Numbered from the stretch's first letter, positions 34,040 to 43,722 are shown. The stretch: DNA of 64,000 nucleotides from Parasediminibacterium sp051861445 (GCA_051861445.1 JBHYCS010000004.1:62001-126000); one strand, 5' to 3'. Numbers and translations: made by a program. The notes: a model not told the origin generated them from the sequence alone.

Positions 34040-36886
34040 ACTATAAGGCTTATTGGCAATTTGTTGTTTGGTGAAATTTTTAATATCATCAAAACTTAAA
34101 GCATCAATTTCTTTATATGTATTTTTTCTAGGATCGTAATCAATACCCAAACGTTGTAAAGACAAATAATTGAAAATAACCGATTCGTCAGTAATTCTTT
34201 CGCTTTCTATATCTTTTTTAATCGCTGTTTTGGCATCGCTGAATAATTTATCTGCTTTAGGTAAATCATTAATCAGCTCATTCATCGATTTTACTGCATC
34301 GTTCAATTTATCAGATTGTGTGCCTACATAAGCCATAAAGCTATATGGATTTTCTTTCTTTTGTGGTTTACCATACATAGCAAATGTTGAGTAAGCTAAT
34401 GCTTTAGATTCTCTAATGGTTTGAAAAACAATGCCACTCATTCCACCTGCACCAAAATAATTATTAAACAAATCGATGGTTGTATTTCTTTTGGCATCGT
34501 AAGCATCGGTATTTCTGAGCCATCTTATTTCTGCTTGAACCATATCATAATTGGCAAAGTAAACTTTATTGCTTTGTTGTTGCTGCATTACATATTCCAT
34601 TTTAGAAGCATTGGGTTTAAATGTAGCAGGCATTGGATGTAGTTGTTTAATTTTTGTGGTAAAATCGTTTACAGCCAACGGTCCAAAATAAATAATATCA
34701 TGAGCATAATTGGTTAAGTCATGTAAAATATCGGTAAGTTCTGTAGCTTTCATTCCCTCTAATTCTTCTTTACTCAACACATAGTTAAACGGATTTTTTG
34801 CTCCATAATTAGCGTAGTTTACCAATCCATTCATAATTGCACCTTTATTCAGTTTAGCATCGTTGCGTTGTTTTTGTATACGAGCAATGAGTTTTTTCAG
34901 TGCTTCTTCATCTGGTTTACAGTTTTTAAGAATATCTTCTAACAATGCAACTGCTTTACTAAAGTTTTGTTGTAATCCTGTAACATAAACGGTTGTAAAC
35001 TCAGTTCCTGCACTTACATTAAATGAACAAGCAAGTTTGTAAAACTCTTTACTAATATCTGCTGCTGCAATTTTATCTGTGCCTAAAAAAGGAAGATATT
35101 GAGTAGCGGCACCTAAAAATTTATTGTTCCAAGTACCCATATTTAAACGATAGTATAGTCTAAATATATCGTTGTCTTTGTTTTGAGAATAGTAAACAGT
35201 AGCAGCACCAACAGCAGATTTTTGAATATCTTTTGTGTAATCAATAAACGATGGATTGATGTTGCCAGCCTTTACTGATTCTACTTGTTTTAAAAAGTTA
35301 CTTTCAGCATCTCTATTTACATCAATAGGTGTGATAGCAGGTTTTGGAACTTTTACAATGTTTTTATCTTCGCCTTTACGTTTGTATACAGCTACGTATC
35401 CATCGGTAATATATTTATTGATGAAATTAACCAATTCAGCTTTTGTAACTGCATTCATTGCATCTAAAAACGCTGCTCTTTTGTCCCACATTTTTCCTTC
35501 ATCTTGAATAAATGAATTCATAATGTCGTTAGCAGTACTATTGTTGTCTTTAATGGCTTCCAATTTATCTAACTTGTAGTTGGCAGCCGTAGATTGAATT
35601 AATGATTCATCGAAATCACCTTTTTTTAGCAATTCTATCTGAGCCATTAACAACGATTTTACTTCGTCTAAACTTTGACCTGCTTTTGGAGCACCATTTA
35701 CAACCAAAACGCCATAATCTTTAAAGTTGTAGTTATAAGCTCCTGCTCTTAAAACCTTTTGTTGTTTGTTTAAATTCAAGTCTATTAATCCTGCTTTTCC
35801 ATTGGCTAAAATATTGGCGGTTAATTCTACCAAAACACTTTCTTTATAGCTTAATGCACCTGGCATTCTCCAAGCAATATTGATGTTTTCTGCTGTTGGG
35901 CCAAATACTTCTTTTACAATAGGAGAAGCTATTGGTTTTTCAGCAGCAGGATTATATGCAGGAACCGCTTTAGGTTTCCACCATTTAAAGGCAGCATCTA
36001 TCTTAGCAATTACTTCATCGGCATTAAAATCTCCAACCATTACCAAAGCCATATTATTGGGCACATAATAGGTGTTGTAAAAGTTTTTAATAGCCACTAA
36101 CGATGGATTTTTTAAGTGCTCAATTGTACCAATAGTGGTTTGTTGACCATAATTATGTGTTGGAAAAACATTTGCCAATAATACCTCGTTTACTTTTCTT
36201 CCATCATTATCTAAGCCAATATTTTTTTCTTCATAAACGGCTTCTAATTCTGTATGAAAAAGGCGTAAAACAGGGGCTCTAAATCGTTCAGACTGAACCA
36301 CTAAAAACTTATCAATTGCATTTGCAGGAATATTTTCTTCATATACCGTTTCTTCTACCCATGTATGTGCATTTGTACCTTGTGCACCCATAGCAGCCAA
36401 CATTTTATCGTACTCATTGGCAATGGCAAATTTTGCAGCAATTCCGCTTACACTATCTATTTCATGGTATTTTGCTTTTCTGGCTGTTGTGTCAGAAAAT
36501 GGTATTTTGTTATAAGCTTCGTAAAGCGATTCAATTTTATCGATGAGTAGTTTTTCTTTTGCCCAGTTTAAACTACCATATTTATCGGTTCCTTTAAACA
36601 ATAAGTGTTCTAAGTAGTGGGCTAAACCTGTATGATTTTTTGGGTCTTGATTGCTACCTGCCCTTGTTCCAAATAAAGTTTGAATTCGAGGTGTTTTTTT
36701 ATTTACACTTAATACAACGGTTAATCCGTTCGACAATTTATAAAAACGAGCCTTAGTTGGGTCTTCGGTAACATATTTGTATTTATAAACACCGCTTGTA
36801 GCCTCTTTCCATTGATATTTTGATTGCGAAAAAGAAACACAAGCAAGCGTACAAAACAATGTACCAAGCAGTAGTTTTTTGAGCAT
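33941..36886 (-). CDS. M16-family (pitrilysin-like) zinc metallopeptidase
   Basis: 981 aa. Seen: signal peptide (about 1-20, ending S-F-S-Q); inverted zinc motif H90-Y-L-E93-H94; the distal Glu region around 213-220 (T-E-L-E-A-V-Y-E-E); four M16-like domains across the length. Known: periplasmic M16 proteases degrade peptides and small proteins. Its last 32 codons lie at 33941-34039 and are duplicated at 32733-32831, suggesting the tail was replaced or regenerated during insertion of the Imm49 segment. The frame is intact. It stands alone, with the AlkD-like gene about 105 bp upstream. Confidence 0.92.
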   Translation of the reverse strand: MLKKLLLGTLFCTLACVSFSQSKYQWKEATSGVYKYKYVTEDPTKARFYKLSNGLTVVLSVNKKTPRIQTLFGTRAGSNQDPKNHTGLAHYLEHLLFKGTDKYGSLNWAKEKLLIDKIESLYEAYNKIPFSDTTARKAKYHEIDSVSGIAAKFAIANEYDKMLAAMGAQGTNAHTWVEETVYEENIPANAIDKFLVVQSERFRAPVLRLFHTELEAVYEEKNIGLDNDGRKVNEVLLANVFPTHNYGQQTTIGTIEHLKNPSLVAIKNFYNTYYVPNNMALVMVGDFNADEVIAKIDAAFKWWKPKAVPAYNPAAEKPIASPIVKEVFGPTAENINIAWRMPGALSYKESVLVELTANILANGKAGLIDLNLNKQQKVLRAGAYNYNFKDYGVLVVNGAPKAGQSLDEVKSLLMAQIELLKKGDFDESLIQSTAANYKLDKLEAIKDNNSTANDIMNSFIQDEGKMWDKRAAFLDAMNAVTKAELVNFINKYITDGYVAVYKRKGEDKNIVKVPKPAITPIDVNRDAESNFLKQVESVKAGNINPSFIDYTKDIQKSAVGAATVYYSQNKDNDIFRLYYRLNMGTWNNKFLGAATQYLPFLGTDKIAAADISKEFYKLACSFNVSAGTEFTTVYVTGLQQNFSKAVALLEDILKNCKPDEEALKKLIARIQKQRNDAKLNKGAIMNGLVNYANYGAKNPFNYVLSKEELEGMKATELTDILHDLTNYAHDIIYFGPLAVNDFTTKIKQLHPMPATFKPNASKMEYVMQQQQSNKVYFANYDMVQAEIRWLRNTDAYDAKRNTTIDLFNNYFGAGGMSGIVFQTIRESKALAYSTFAMYGKPQKKENPYSFMAYVGTQSDKLNDAVKSMNELINDLPKADKLFSDAKTAIKKDIESERITDESVIFNYLSLQRLGIDYDPRKNTYKEIDALSFDDIKNFTKQQIANKPYSYCIVASEKRVNTEDLKQYGEVKKLSLEEIFGY

Positions 36887-36991
36887 AAATGTTGGGTTTA
36901 AAAATGAAATTTAAAATTAGCTGTTTGCAATATATTACAAACAATTCAATGTATAATTTAAGAAATTTTCTGCATTTTAACGTTGTATTGG

Positions 36992-37678
36992 CTAAGATGC
37001 TATTCGTTTTAATGCTTCTCGTTTGCTGAGTGAACTTAATGTATGCTTGTTTACAAATGCTTTTACCCATACTTCATTGGTTCTTGCATATTCTCTTAAA
37101 GCCCAACCAATGGCTTTTTGAACAAAAAATTCTTTACTACCACTTAAATAAACAATATAACTTTCTAGAATGGCTATATCAGTATTTTTTTTATAAGATT
37201 TTTGAAATAAAATACTAGCTCTTTGAAGCCAAATATTGCTGCTTTTATTCCATTTCGATGTAATGCTAATGGTTTGATGATTAAACAACTTAAAATAACT
37301 ACCTACACATTCAATAATTACATGGTCTACACTATCCCACCAACTTTTAGTAGTTAAGCAATGTTCAATTAAAGTTATTGTTTCTTTTGTCCATTGTTTT
37401 TTGTAAAAAGCCAATATTTCAACTGCTGCATATTGATATTCTCTGTAAGGTAATTGCCAAAGTGTAATTACGATTGTTTCAACAGTTTGTAAATCGGTGA
37501 TTGTATTTTCTTGTAAAAAAGTTTTTGTAATACTCCTTCTTTCAGCAGCTTGTAATCCTAAAAAGTTAAATTGATTTTTCATGTAAGCTTTACTCCATGC
37601 AGCTCTATCCTCGTTTTTCAACGATTCTATTTTTTCTTGAAAAGACAAGATAAATTGGTTTACAAAAGCTTGATTCAT
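36992..37678 (-). CDS. DNA alkylation repair protein, AlkD-like
   Basis: 228 aa, HEAT-repeat glycosylase for alkylated bases. Seen: KSWWDSVDHV (about 108-117) with the Trp/Asp pair of the AlkD active site and Q-K-A-I-G-W-A-L-R-E-Y-A-R (about 184-196), the family's second signature. Length fits the family. Downstream is the M16 gene (about 105 bp) and upstream the porQ end (27 bp), all on the same strand, without an obvious functional link. Confidence 0.9.
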   Translation of the reverse strand: MNQAFVNQFILSFQEKIESLKNEDRAAWSKAYMKNQFNFLGLQAAERRSITKTFLQENTITDLQTVETIVITLWQLPYREYQYAAVEILAFYKKQWTKETITLIEHCLTTKSWWDSVDHVIIECVGSYFKLFNHQTISITSKWNKSSNIWLQRASILFQKSYKKNTDIAILESYIVYLSGSKEFFVQKAIGWALREYARTNEVWVKAFVNKHTLSSLSKREALKRIAS

Positions 37679-37705
37679 AGGTAAATTGTTTACAAGAAAT
37701 GATTT

Positions 37706-38743
37706 TTAGTTGATGGGGTTTCCATTCCAGTTGAACACAAGTCCAACTTGGTTAAAATTGTTTTGTTGGTAAAATCCTGTAGCATATTGAATATGAATTT
37801 TCTTTAAACGAATGTTTATTCCACCAGAAAAACCACTTAAACCATTCGAAATATTTATGTTCGACAATTCTTTTCTCTGTAAAAAATTGTATCCAATGTT
37901 CAATTCAATTTTTTCTTTTAGATATACTTGAACGGCAGCAACTAAGTGGCTAAAAAGTTTATCGGCAAAGCTAAATCGTTTGTTTTCTGTTAAATTATCG
38001 TTGTTGAAAATTGTATCTTGATAGTTTATATTCAACTGCTGAAGTTGATGTGCTGTTAATGAAAATTGAATAGGAGCGTTGGCTAGTTTTTTACTGATTC
38101 CAATTTGAACATCAAAAGGCAATTCTTCTTGTGAAGCATTTATAGCGTATTTTTTTAATTGTGTTCCTATATTTTTTACCAAAAAACTACACTGAATTTG
38201 TTGAGTCGAATCGTAAAAAGCCACTCCAATATCAGCTGCTAAAGCTTGACTTTTATAAATGAAATAATTACTGTTAATCCATTTAGCAGTAAAACCAAGA
38301 TGCCATTTTTCTTTGTATTGTTTTGCAATAGAATATTGAATGGCATAGTCTGAAGGCGTAAAATTGCCATAAACATTACCTACAGCATCGGTGGCTTGAA
38401 TGCTTCCATAATTGAAAAAATGGATACCAAAAGCATGTGTAAGATTGCTTTTTTGATGATGAAATGCTGTAGCTAAACTATATTGATAAATACCTGCAAA
38501 AAATCGGTTGAAATTCACATTCACTTGTTGGTGCATGTTACTTCTTAAAAGCGATGGATTGTTATACGCTAAACCAACGTCGTTGCTTATTTGTGATATA
38601 TTAATGCCACCGATACTTGCTAAACTAGCAGTTGCAGGTTGCTTTAAAAAAGAATAAGCTGCACTGCCACCAATAGTTTGTGCAAAAGTGGATGTACAAT
38701 AAAGAAAGCAACAGCTAAAAAATAGAATGATAATTTTTAACAC
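37706..38743 (-). CDS. porQ: Type IX secretion system protein PorQ
   Basis: 345 aa from a GTG start (no ATG is available without losing the signal peptide). Seen: signal peptide about 1-21 ending F-A-Q; I-G-G-S-A-A-Y-S-F-L-K-Q-P (about 24-36), then GLAYNNPSLL (57-66), the PorQ opening; strand-rich barrel to the end. Known: PorQ is an outer-membrane component of the type IX attachment complex. It lies far from the PorV-like/PorU2 operon, as is usual for dispersed type IX genes. Confidence 0.85.
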   Translation of the reverse strand: MLKIIILFFSCCFLYCTSTFAQTIGGSAAYSFLKQPATASLASIGGINISQISNDVGLAYNNPSLLRSNMHQQVNVNFNRFFAGIYQYSLATAFHHQKSNLTHAFGIHFFNYGSIQATDAVGNVYGNFTPSDYAIQYSIAKQYKEKWHLGFTAKWINSNYFIYKSQALAADIGVAFYDSTQQIQCSFLVKNIGTQLKKYAINASQEELPFDVQIGISKKLANAPIQFSLTAHQLQQLNINYQDTIFNNDNLTENKRFSFADKLFSHLVAAVQVYLKEKIELNIGYNFLQRKELSNINISNGLSGFSGGINIRLKKIHIQYATGFYQQNNFNQVGLVFNWNGNPIN

Positions 38744-38810
38744 CAGTTGAAGGTAGAATAAATAATGTTAAAACTTGTTCTCACAAATAAGAAATACAGC
38801 TGCTATAAAC

Positions 38811-38841
38811 AAAAAAAGCCGTTCTAAAATTAGAACAGCTT
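38811..38841 (-). terminator. Terminator of the L28-L33-DUF4295 operon
   Basis: Minus-strand hairpin AAGC-T-GTTCTA...TAGAAC-G-GCTT with a 7-base T-run (A-run at 38811-38817), 26 bp after the DUF4295 stop. Confidence 0.75.
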
Positions 38842-38866
38842 ATATTAAATTTATATTAGCATGAAA

Positions 38867-39040
38867 CTATTTTTCAGCTAAAAAATCTTTCACTTTATCC
38901 TTGTGAAGAATGATTTCTTTGAAAGTGTAAGCACCAGATTTAGGACTGCGTACGGCTTTTATTACTTTGGTGTAATTTTTTGCCTCGGCAGCTGCCTTAA
39001 GGTCTTTCACTTTTGCGTTCTTTGAAGCTGCTTTTGCCAT
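38867..39040 (-). CDS. DUF4295-family small ribosome-associated protein
   Basis: 57 aa, very basic. Seen: MAKAASKNAKVKDLKAA start and K-N-Y-T-K-V-I-K-A-V-R-S-P-K-S-G-A-Y-T-F-K-E core, typical of the Bacteroidota-specific family always found after L33. It lies 3 bp after the rpmG stop, in one operon with rpmB. Known: found on ribosomes or next to ribosomal genes; exact role not established. Confidence 0.9.
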   Translation of the reverse strand: MAKAASKNAKVKDLKAAAEAKNYTKVIKAVRSPKSGAYTFKEIILHKDKVKDFLAEK

Positions 39041-39043
39041 GGT

Positions 39044-39226
39044 TTATTTAATTTCTTTATGAACAGTTACTTTTTTAAGAATTGGGTTAAATTTCTTTAA
39101 CTCTAAGCGTTCTGGGGTATTTTTTTTATTTTTATTGGTAATGTAACGGCTTGTACCAGGCATACCACTAGTTTTATGCTCTGTACATTCCAAAATCACC
39201 TGCACCCTGTTTCCTTTCTTTGCCAT
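39044..39226 (-). CDS. rpmG: 50S ribosomal protein L33
   Basis: 60 aa. Seen: MAKKGNRVQVILECTEHKTSGMPGTSRYITNK start with the L33 pattern, lacking the zinc-binding cysteines except one, as in many Bacteroidota. Middle gene of the L28-L33-DUF4295 operon; 32 bp after L28 and 3 bp before DUF4295. Confidence 0.97.
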   Translation of the reverse strand: MAKKGNRVQVILECTEHKTSGMPGTSRYITNKNKKNTPERLELKKFNPILKKVTVHKEIK

Positions 39227-39258
39227 TTGTATAAATGATTTGCTTTGTAAGAATTAGA

Positions 39259-39495
39259 TTAGATTTTATCTCCCTTGGCTCTTAACGCTTTTACAGTAGT
39301 TAAAAGTCCGTTTTTATTAATTGTACGAATTGCTTCGGAAGAAACTTTTAAAGTTATCCAACGATTCTCTTCTGCAAAAAAGAAACGCTTTGTTTGTAAA
39401 TTTGGTAAAAATCTACGCTTTGTTTTAATGTTTGAGTGAGAAACACTATTTCCTACTATCGGTTTTTTTCCTGTAACCTGACATACTCTAGCCAT
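39259..39495 (-). CDS. rpmB: 50S ribosomal protein L28
   Basis: 78 aa. Seen: MARVCQVTGKKPIVGNSVSHSNIKTKRRF and F-L-P-N-L-Q-T-K-R-F-F, the L28 core. First gene of the operon, preceded by an AT-rich promoter-like stretch. Confidence 0.97.
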   Translation of the reverse strand: MARVCQVTGKKPIVGNSVSHSNIKTKRRFLPNLQTKRFFFAEENRWITLKVSSEAIRTINKNGLLTTVKALRAKGDKI

Positions 39496-39680
39496 GATTC
39501 AAAATTTTCGGACGGCAAAAGTAGGGAAAACTATCAAATAATCAAGATGTTTCTTTTCTTTTTTTTCTTTTCTATTTTATTCAACATTCTAACGCTATCA
39601 AATTAGTTTGAAATAAATATTTACAGCTACTTCATTTTAACATAATTTTATGTGCTATTTCATAACCACCTACTTGTTTT

Positions 39681-40547
39681 ATGAAAATTTTGTTGCTTTC
39701 AATTTTATCTGTATGTGTATTGCAAAATCATGCACAACAACGCTGTTCGCTATCTGAAAAGTGGCAAACCGACACTACTTTACAAACACCTGAATCTGTT
39801 TTATTTTACAAAAAAGGTAAGTTTTTGTTTGTTTCTAATATTAATGGAAAATCTGGCGATAAAGATGGCAATGGCTCAATAGCAAAAGTGGCATTAGACG
39901 GAACTATTTTAAATGCCGATTGGATTACGGGTTTAAATGCACCTAAAGGTTTAGGTGTTTATAAAAATTTATTGTACGTAACCGATTTAACTGAGATTGT
40001 TGTGATTGATATTGCTAAGTCGATGATTATTAAAAAAATTACCATTGATAGTGCAAAATTTTTAAACGATTTAACAGTAGATGCTGAGGGAACGGTTTAC
40101 GTTAGCGACAGCAGAACAGGTAAAGTGCATTCTATTAAAAATGATGTAATTACTACTTATATTGAAAAACTACAAGGTCCAAATGGATTATTGATAACCA
40201 ATGAAGGTTTATATGTTTTAGATAGAGGAAGTTTATTGCTGTATAAAGATGGAAAACAAATAGCAAAAGTAGCAGACGGAATGGATGCAAGTACCGATGG
40301 AATTGAACAAGTAAACCCTAATGAGTTTGTGGTTAGCTGTTGGTCTGGCGTTGTTTATTACATTTTTTCAAGCGGTGCTAAACAGGTGATTTTAGATACA
40401 AGAACTGAAAAAATTAATAGTGCCGATATTGGTTATAATGCTAAGGAAAAAGTTATTTATATACCTACATTTTATAAAAATAAAGTAGTTGCTTACGAAC
40501 TTAAATGGATGCAAACCAATTTTAACGCCAATTACAATAACAAGTAA
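39681..40547 (+). CDS. Secreted SMP-30/NHL-type beta-propeller protein
   Basis: 288 aa. Seen: signal peptide about 1-19 (ending N-H-A-Q); five to six repeats of the form ...L-Y-V-S-D/V-D-L..., including PESVLFYKKGKFLFVSNI, APKGLGVYKNLLYVTDL, F-L-N-D-L-T-V-D-A-E-G-T-V-Y-V-S-D and GPNGLLITNEGLYVLD. This is the pattern of SMP-30/gluconolactonase-like or NHL propellers. No enzyme activity can be assigned. Convergent with the DMT transporter gene. Confidence 0.8.
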   Translation: MKILLLSILSVCVLQNHAQQRCSLSEKWQTDTTLQTPESVLFYKKGKFLFVSNINGKSGDKDGNGSIAKVALDGTILNADWITGLNAPKGLGVYKNLLYVTDLTEIVVIDIAKSMIIKKITIDSAKFLNDLTVDAEGTVYVSDSRTGKVHSIKNDVITTYIEKLQGPNGLLITNEGLYVLDRGSLLLYKDGKQIAKVADGMDASTDGIEQVNPNEFVVSCWSGVVYYIFSSGAKQVILDTRTEKINSADIGYNAKEKVIYIPTFYKNKVVAYELKWMQTNFNANYNNK

Positions 40548-40557
40548 ATTTTTAGGT

Positions 40558-41433
40558 TTAACTTATTTTCTTATACTTTAAAATGCGTAGCATTTGAATA
40601 ACAACAGAAGAAAAAATGAGTCCAAAGCCAATATAAAAGCTTGAACCTAGATATCTATTTTCTTTATACACTAAAAAAGCTAGAATAATACCATAAACAG
40701 GTTCTAAATTTAAGGTAAGATTTTGTGTAAATACCGATACTTTTTTCAAAGCAGTTAACGATAAATACATAGCTCCAATGGTGCAAAACCAACTGAGTAA
40801 AACAAGCCAAATCCAATCGTTTGTAGTAGGAATAAGTTGTTGTGTAGGTAAAATAGTTAGGTACAAAGGCATTAGAATAGATAAAATTAAAAAGCCACCT
40901 ACTAATTCGTAAAACATCAATGTTTCTGAGTTGTAATTGGTAACTACTCTTTTATTGAATAATGAAAAAACGACACTTAAAAGTGTAGATACAATACCAA
41001 TACAAATTCCTAATTGATAGGAGGGGTCAAAATGAAAAATTAAGTAAATACCTAGTATGCCTAAAAGACTTAATAAAACCTCTTTTATATTGATTTTATT
41101 TTTGGTAAACAAAGGCTCTAATAAAGCGGTAAATAATCCTGCTGACGACAAGCAAGTAAGTGCTATAGAAACATTTGCGTATTTAATGCTACCATAAAAG
41201 CAAGCCCAATGTATAGCAATAATTGCTCCAATACCAAATAGCTGTATGGTTTTCTTAAAAGGTAAAAACTGTAGTTTTTTTGTGTAAAGCAATAAGCCCA
41301 ATAAGGTAATTACTGTAATTAAAATTCTGTACCAAACCAATAATCCTTCATTTAAGGTAATTACTCTACCCAATACACCTGTAAATCCCCATAAAAAAAC
41401 GGCTACATGCAGCTGTAGTAAAGGTAATTTCAT
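40558..41433 (-). CDS. EamA/DMT-superfamily transporter
   Basis: 291 aa inner-membrane protein. Seen: ten predicted transmembrane helices arranged as two repeats; WGFTGVLGRVI near the first helix and the second-repeat E-P-V-Y-G-I-I-L-A motif, both EamA features. Substrate unknown; relatives export amino acids or metabolites. Follows the DPM1-like gene on the same strand (65 bp). Confidence 0.9.
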   Translation of the reverse strand: MKLPLLQLHVAVFLWGFTGVLGRVITLNEGLLVWYRILITVITLLGLLLYTKKLQFLPFKKTIQLFGIGAIIAIHWACFYGSIKYANVSIALTCLSSAGLFTALLEPLFTKNKINIKEVLLSLLGILGIYLIFHFDPSYQLGICIGIVSTLLSVVFSLFNKRVVTNYNSETLMFYELVGGFLILSILMPLYLTILPTQQLIPTTNDWIWLVLLSWFCTIGAMYLSLTALKKVSVFTQNLTLNLEPVYGIILAFLVYKENRYLGSSFYIGFGLIFSSVVIQMLRILKYKKIS

Positions 41434-41498
41434 AAATAAAAATGAAAATTATCAATTGAAGAATTCAATATTGTAAGCAAAAAAGTAATTATAAAAAA

Positions 41499-42308
41499 CT
41501 ATTGATTATCTACAACAAACTGATCTTTGTCTTTAAATGTAGCTGATAAAATATTGTTATTATCTTGATTGGCTTTTACTGTTTTTCTATACTTTTTAAA
41601 AATACTAAGCAGTTGAATTTTTATTACCCCAATAACACCTTCTTTAATAATTCCTTTACTCATTTTACTTACACCCACTTTTCTATCAATAAACGTAATG
41701 GGTACTTCTGCTATTTTAAAGCCTAATTTCCAAGTAGCAAATTTCATTTCTATCTGAAATGCATAACCAACAAATCGTATTGCATCTAAATTAATAGAAG
41801 ATAGCACTTTTCTACTGTAGCACACAAAACCTGCCGTAGGATCGTTTATAGGCATCCAAGTAATTAATCGAGTAAAAATGGCACCACCTCTTGAGTAAAA
41901 ATGCCTATCAAAAGGCCAGTTCTCAATTTTACCACCAGCAACATAGCGGCTGCCAATAGCAATATCTGCACCTTTTACAGCACAAGCATGAAATAAATTT
42001 TCTAAATCTTTTGGATTGTGCGAAAAGTCTGCATCCATCTCAAAAATATAGTCGTAGCCATTTTGTAAACTCCACTTAAATCCATGAATATAAGCGGTTC
42101 CTAAACCGAGTTTGCCAGTACGTTCTTCTAAAAACAATTGCCCCTGAAAGGTTTGCATGGCATTTTTTACAATTGCTGCCGTTCCATCAGGTGATCCGTC
42201 ATCAATTACAAGTACATGATAGTTTGCCTGTAAGTTGAATACAGCATGTAGAATAGGCAAAATATTGTCCTTTTCGTTATAGGTTGGTATAATTACAATC
42301 TTTTTCAA
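41499..42308 (-). CDS. Polyprenol monophosphomannose synthase-like glycosyltransferase (GT2)
   Basis: 269 aa from a TTG start; no ATG is available upstream of the conserved I-I-P-T-Y-N-E-K-D-N. Seen: IDDGSPDGT and EMDADFSHNPKDL (nucleotide and metal-binding loops), F-V-G-Y-A-F-Q-I-E-M and a C-terminal amphipathic region without a full membrane anchor. Known: DPM1-like enzymes transfer mannose or glucose from a nucleotide sugar to polyprenyl phosphate. In Bacteroidota they feed lipid-linked or protein glycosylation. Adjacent genes do not specify the sugar. Confidence 0.85.
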   Translation of the reverse strand: MKKIVIIPTYNEKDNILPILHAVFNLQANYHVLVIDDGSPDGTAAIVKNAMQTFQGQLFLEERTGKLGLGTAYIHGFKWSLQNGYDYIFEMDADFSHNPKDLENLFHACAVKGADIAIGSRYVAGGKIENWPFDRHFYSRGGAIFTRLITWMPINDPTAGFVCYSRKVLSSINLDAIRFVGYAFQIEMKFATWKLGFKIAEVPITFIDRKVGVSKMSKGIIKEGVIGVIKIQLLSIFKKYRKTVKANQDNNNILSATFKDKDQFVVDNQ

Positions 42309-42398
42309 CGTTTGAATCAGGGGATGTAAAATAAAAATATAGAAATTATAGTATCCAACTACATTATTCGTGTAAAAATCACACTAAATTTATTTGAA

Positions 42399-43172
42399 TT
42401 AATGCTTTTTTAACAATGTTCTGTTTAAGATTTCGGTCAGTTTTTGTTTGGTATTCATCGCAAAATCGCCTTTCATCATCCAATCATAGTATTGTGGTTC
42501 TTCTTTCAAAACCTGTGTAACTGGCTTCCCTTTGTGTTTTCCAAAATTAAAAATTTCAACACCGTTGGCATCTTTTATAAACCTACGTGCAAAATCTACA
42601 ATATCATCTTCACCTGTAAATTTTACAATACTTTCTACTGTATTACCAATAGATGGATAACGTTCTACCTGTGCTTCTAAGACCTCCCATGTAGCAGTAG
42701 CATCTGCTTCAGCACCATGTGCACCTTCTAACTGTTTGTTGCAATAAAATCTATACGCAGCACTCAAGGTTCGTTGTTCCATTAAGTGAAATACTTTTTG
42801 CACATCTACCAGTTTTTTTCCATCTAAATTAAATTGCAAACCGGCTCTAGAAAATTCTTCAATAAGTAGCGGTAAATCAAATCTATTGCTGTTATAGCCA
42901 CCCATATCACATGGATCTAAAAATTGTTTTATTTCGTTGGCTACTTGTTTAAATGTGGGTGCATCTTTTACCATTTCATCCGTTATTCCATGAACATCAC
43001 TTGCACCTTGTGGAATAGGAATAGTAGGATTAATCAACTTCCTTTTTACTTGTTTGGTACCGTCAATTGCAATTTTTACAATTGCAATTTCTACAATTCT
43101 ATCATTGCTAATATTAATGCCAGTTGTTTCCAAATCAATAAATGCAAGTGGGCGTGTTAATTGTAATTTCAT
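42399..43172 (-). CDS. DnaQ/DEDDh-family 3'-5' exonuclease with a C-terminal DUF3820-like region
   Basis: 257 aa. Seen: A-F-I-D-L-E-T-T-G (Asp13, Glu15, first metal pair), N-S-N-R-F-D-L-P-L region, and H-G-A-E-A-D-A (His and Asp of the DEDDh motif) near 165-171; C-terminal F-G-K-H-K-G-K-P-V...Y-Y-D-W-M-M-K-G-D-F, the small domain found in several RNase T/DnaQ-like proteins. It probably trims DNA or RNA 3' ends; whether it acts as a polymerase III proofreading subunit is unclear. Confidence 0.88.
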   Translation of the reverse strand: MKLQLTRPLAFIDLETTGINISNDRIVEIAIVKIAIDGTKQVKRKLINPTIPIPQGASDVHGITDEMVKDAPTFKQVANEIKQFLDPCDMGGYNSNRFDLPLLIEEFSRAGLQFNLDGKKLVDVQKVFHLMEQRTLSAAYRFYCNKQLEGAHGAEADATATWEVLEAQVERYPSIGNTVESIVKFTGEDDIVDFARRFIKDANGVEIFNFGKHKGKPVTQVLKEEPQYYDWMMKGDFAMNTKQKLTEILNRTLLKKH

Positions 43173-43202
43173 TCTCTATTGTTTAATATTAGCCTTTTTT
43201 GT

Positions 43203-43287
43203 TTGGGCGTTTCCCACCAAAGGTGGGTCGGGCTTTTCGCTACAAGCCTTGCCAAAGGCAAGGGCTTTACACTACAATCCCTAACGC
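43203..43287. repeat. Dispersed Bacteroidota repeat with two internal hairpins
   Basis: Runs from TTGGGCG to CCCTAACGC. Internal stems: CCCACC/GGTGGG with an AAA loop, and CCTTGCC/GGCAAGG with an AAA loop; the ends pair as GCGTT/AACGC. The G-C-rich composition stands out from its AT-rich neighbours. From memory, closely similar elements occur many times in flavobacterial and chitinophagal genomes; I could not check copy number. Confidence 0.65.
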
Positions 43288-43584
43288 ATTTAAAAACAAT
43301 CATTCTTAGAAATAGTAGGCTTTAAATTCAATAAAATTTTGTTGAACTTTTTACCAAAAACTATTTTGATTTTTGCGAAAGTAAGCATATACCTTTCAAA
43401 CAATTAAAATCAAATAGAATTTGCTGCTGAGATGCACATTTTATAAGATTAATCTAATACAGTTGACACTATTTTTATTTAATTTTTACATCAAATAAAT
43501 AAAAAACAATGTTCATTTCTAGTCATTCCTGTATCTTCGTAAGCAATACGAAAAACCATTTTTAGCAAATTAATCAAAAAACAA
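43288..43584. other. AT-rich intergenic DNA before the small lipoprotein gene
   Basis: About 300 bp with no recognisable gene, RNA or terminator; low-complexity T runs near 43467-43500. Confidence 0.5.
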
Positions 43585-43704
43585 ATGAAAAAGATTTTAT
43601 TCGTTGCCTTGATAGCTTCTTTTGCCATTACACTTTTTTCTAGCTGTGCATCGTCAAGAGGAAAAGGTTGCCCAACCAACAATCCAAGATATTTTAGAGG
43701 ATAA
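43585..43704 (+). CDS. 39-aa lipoprotein with a GCPTNNPRYFRG tail
   Basis: Read by eye; too short for a usual ORF cut-off. Seen: MKKILFVALIASFAITLFSSC (lipobox S-S-C at about 19-21), then a short mature part A-S-S-R-G-K-G-C-P-T-N-N-P-R-Y-F-R-G. A second cysteine sits in G-C-P. Only 18 bp separate it from ytxJ, so it is probably co-transcribed. I recall similar tiny lipoproteins with this tail in Chitinophagaceae but cannot name a family. Function unknown. Confidence 0.65.
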   Translation: MKKILFVALIASFAITLFSSCASSRGKGCPTNNPRYFRG

Positions 43705-43722
43705 TTCATTTTTTACATATTT

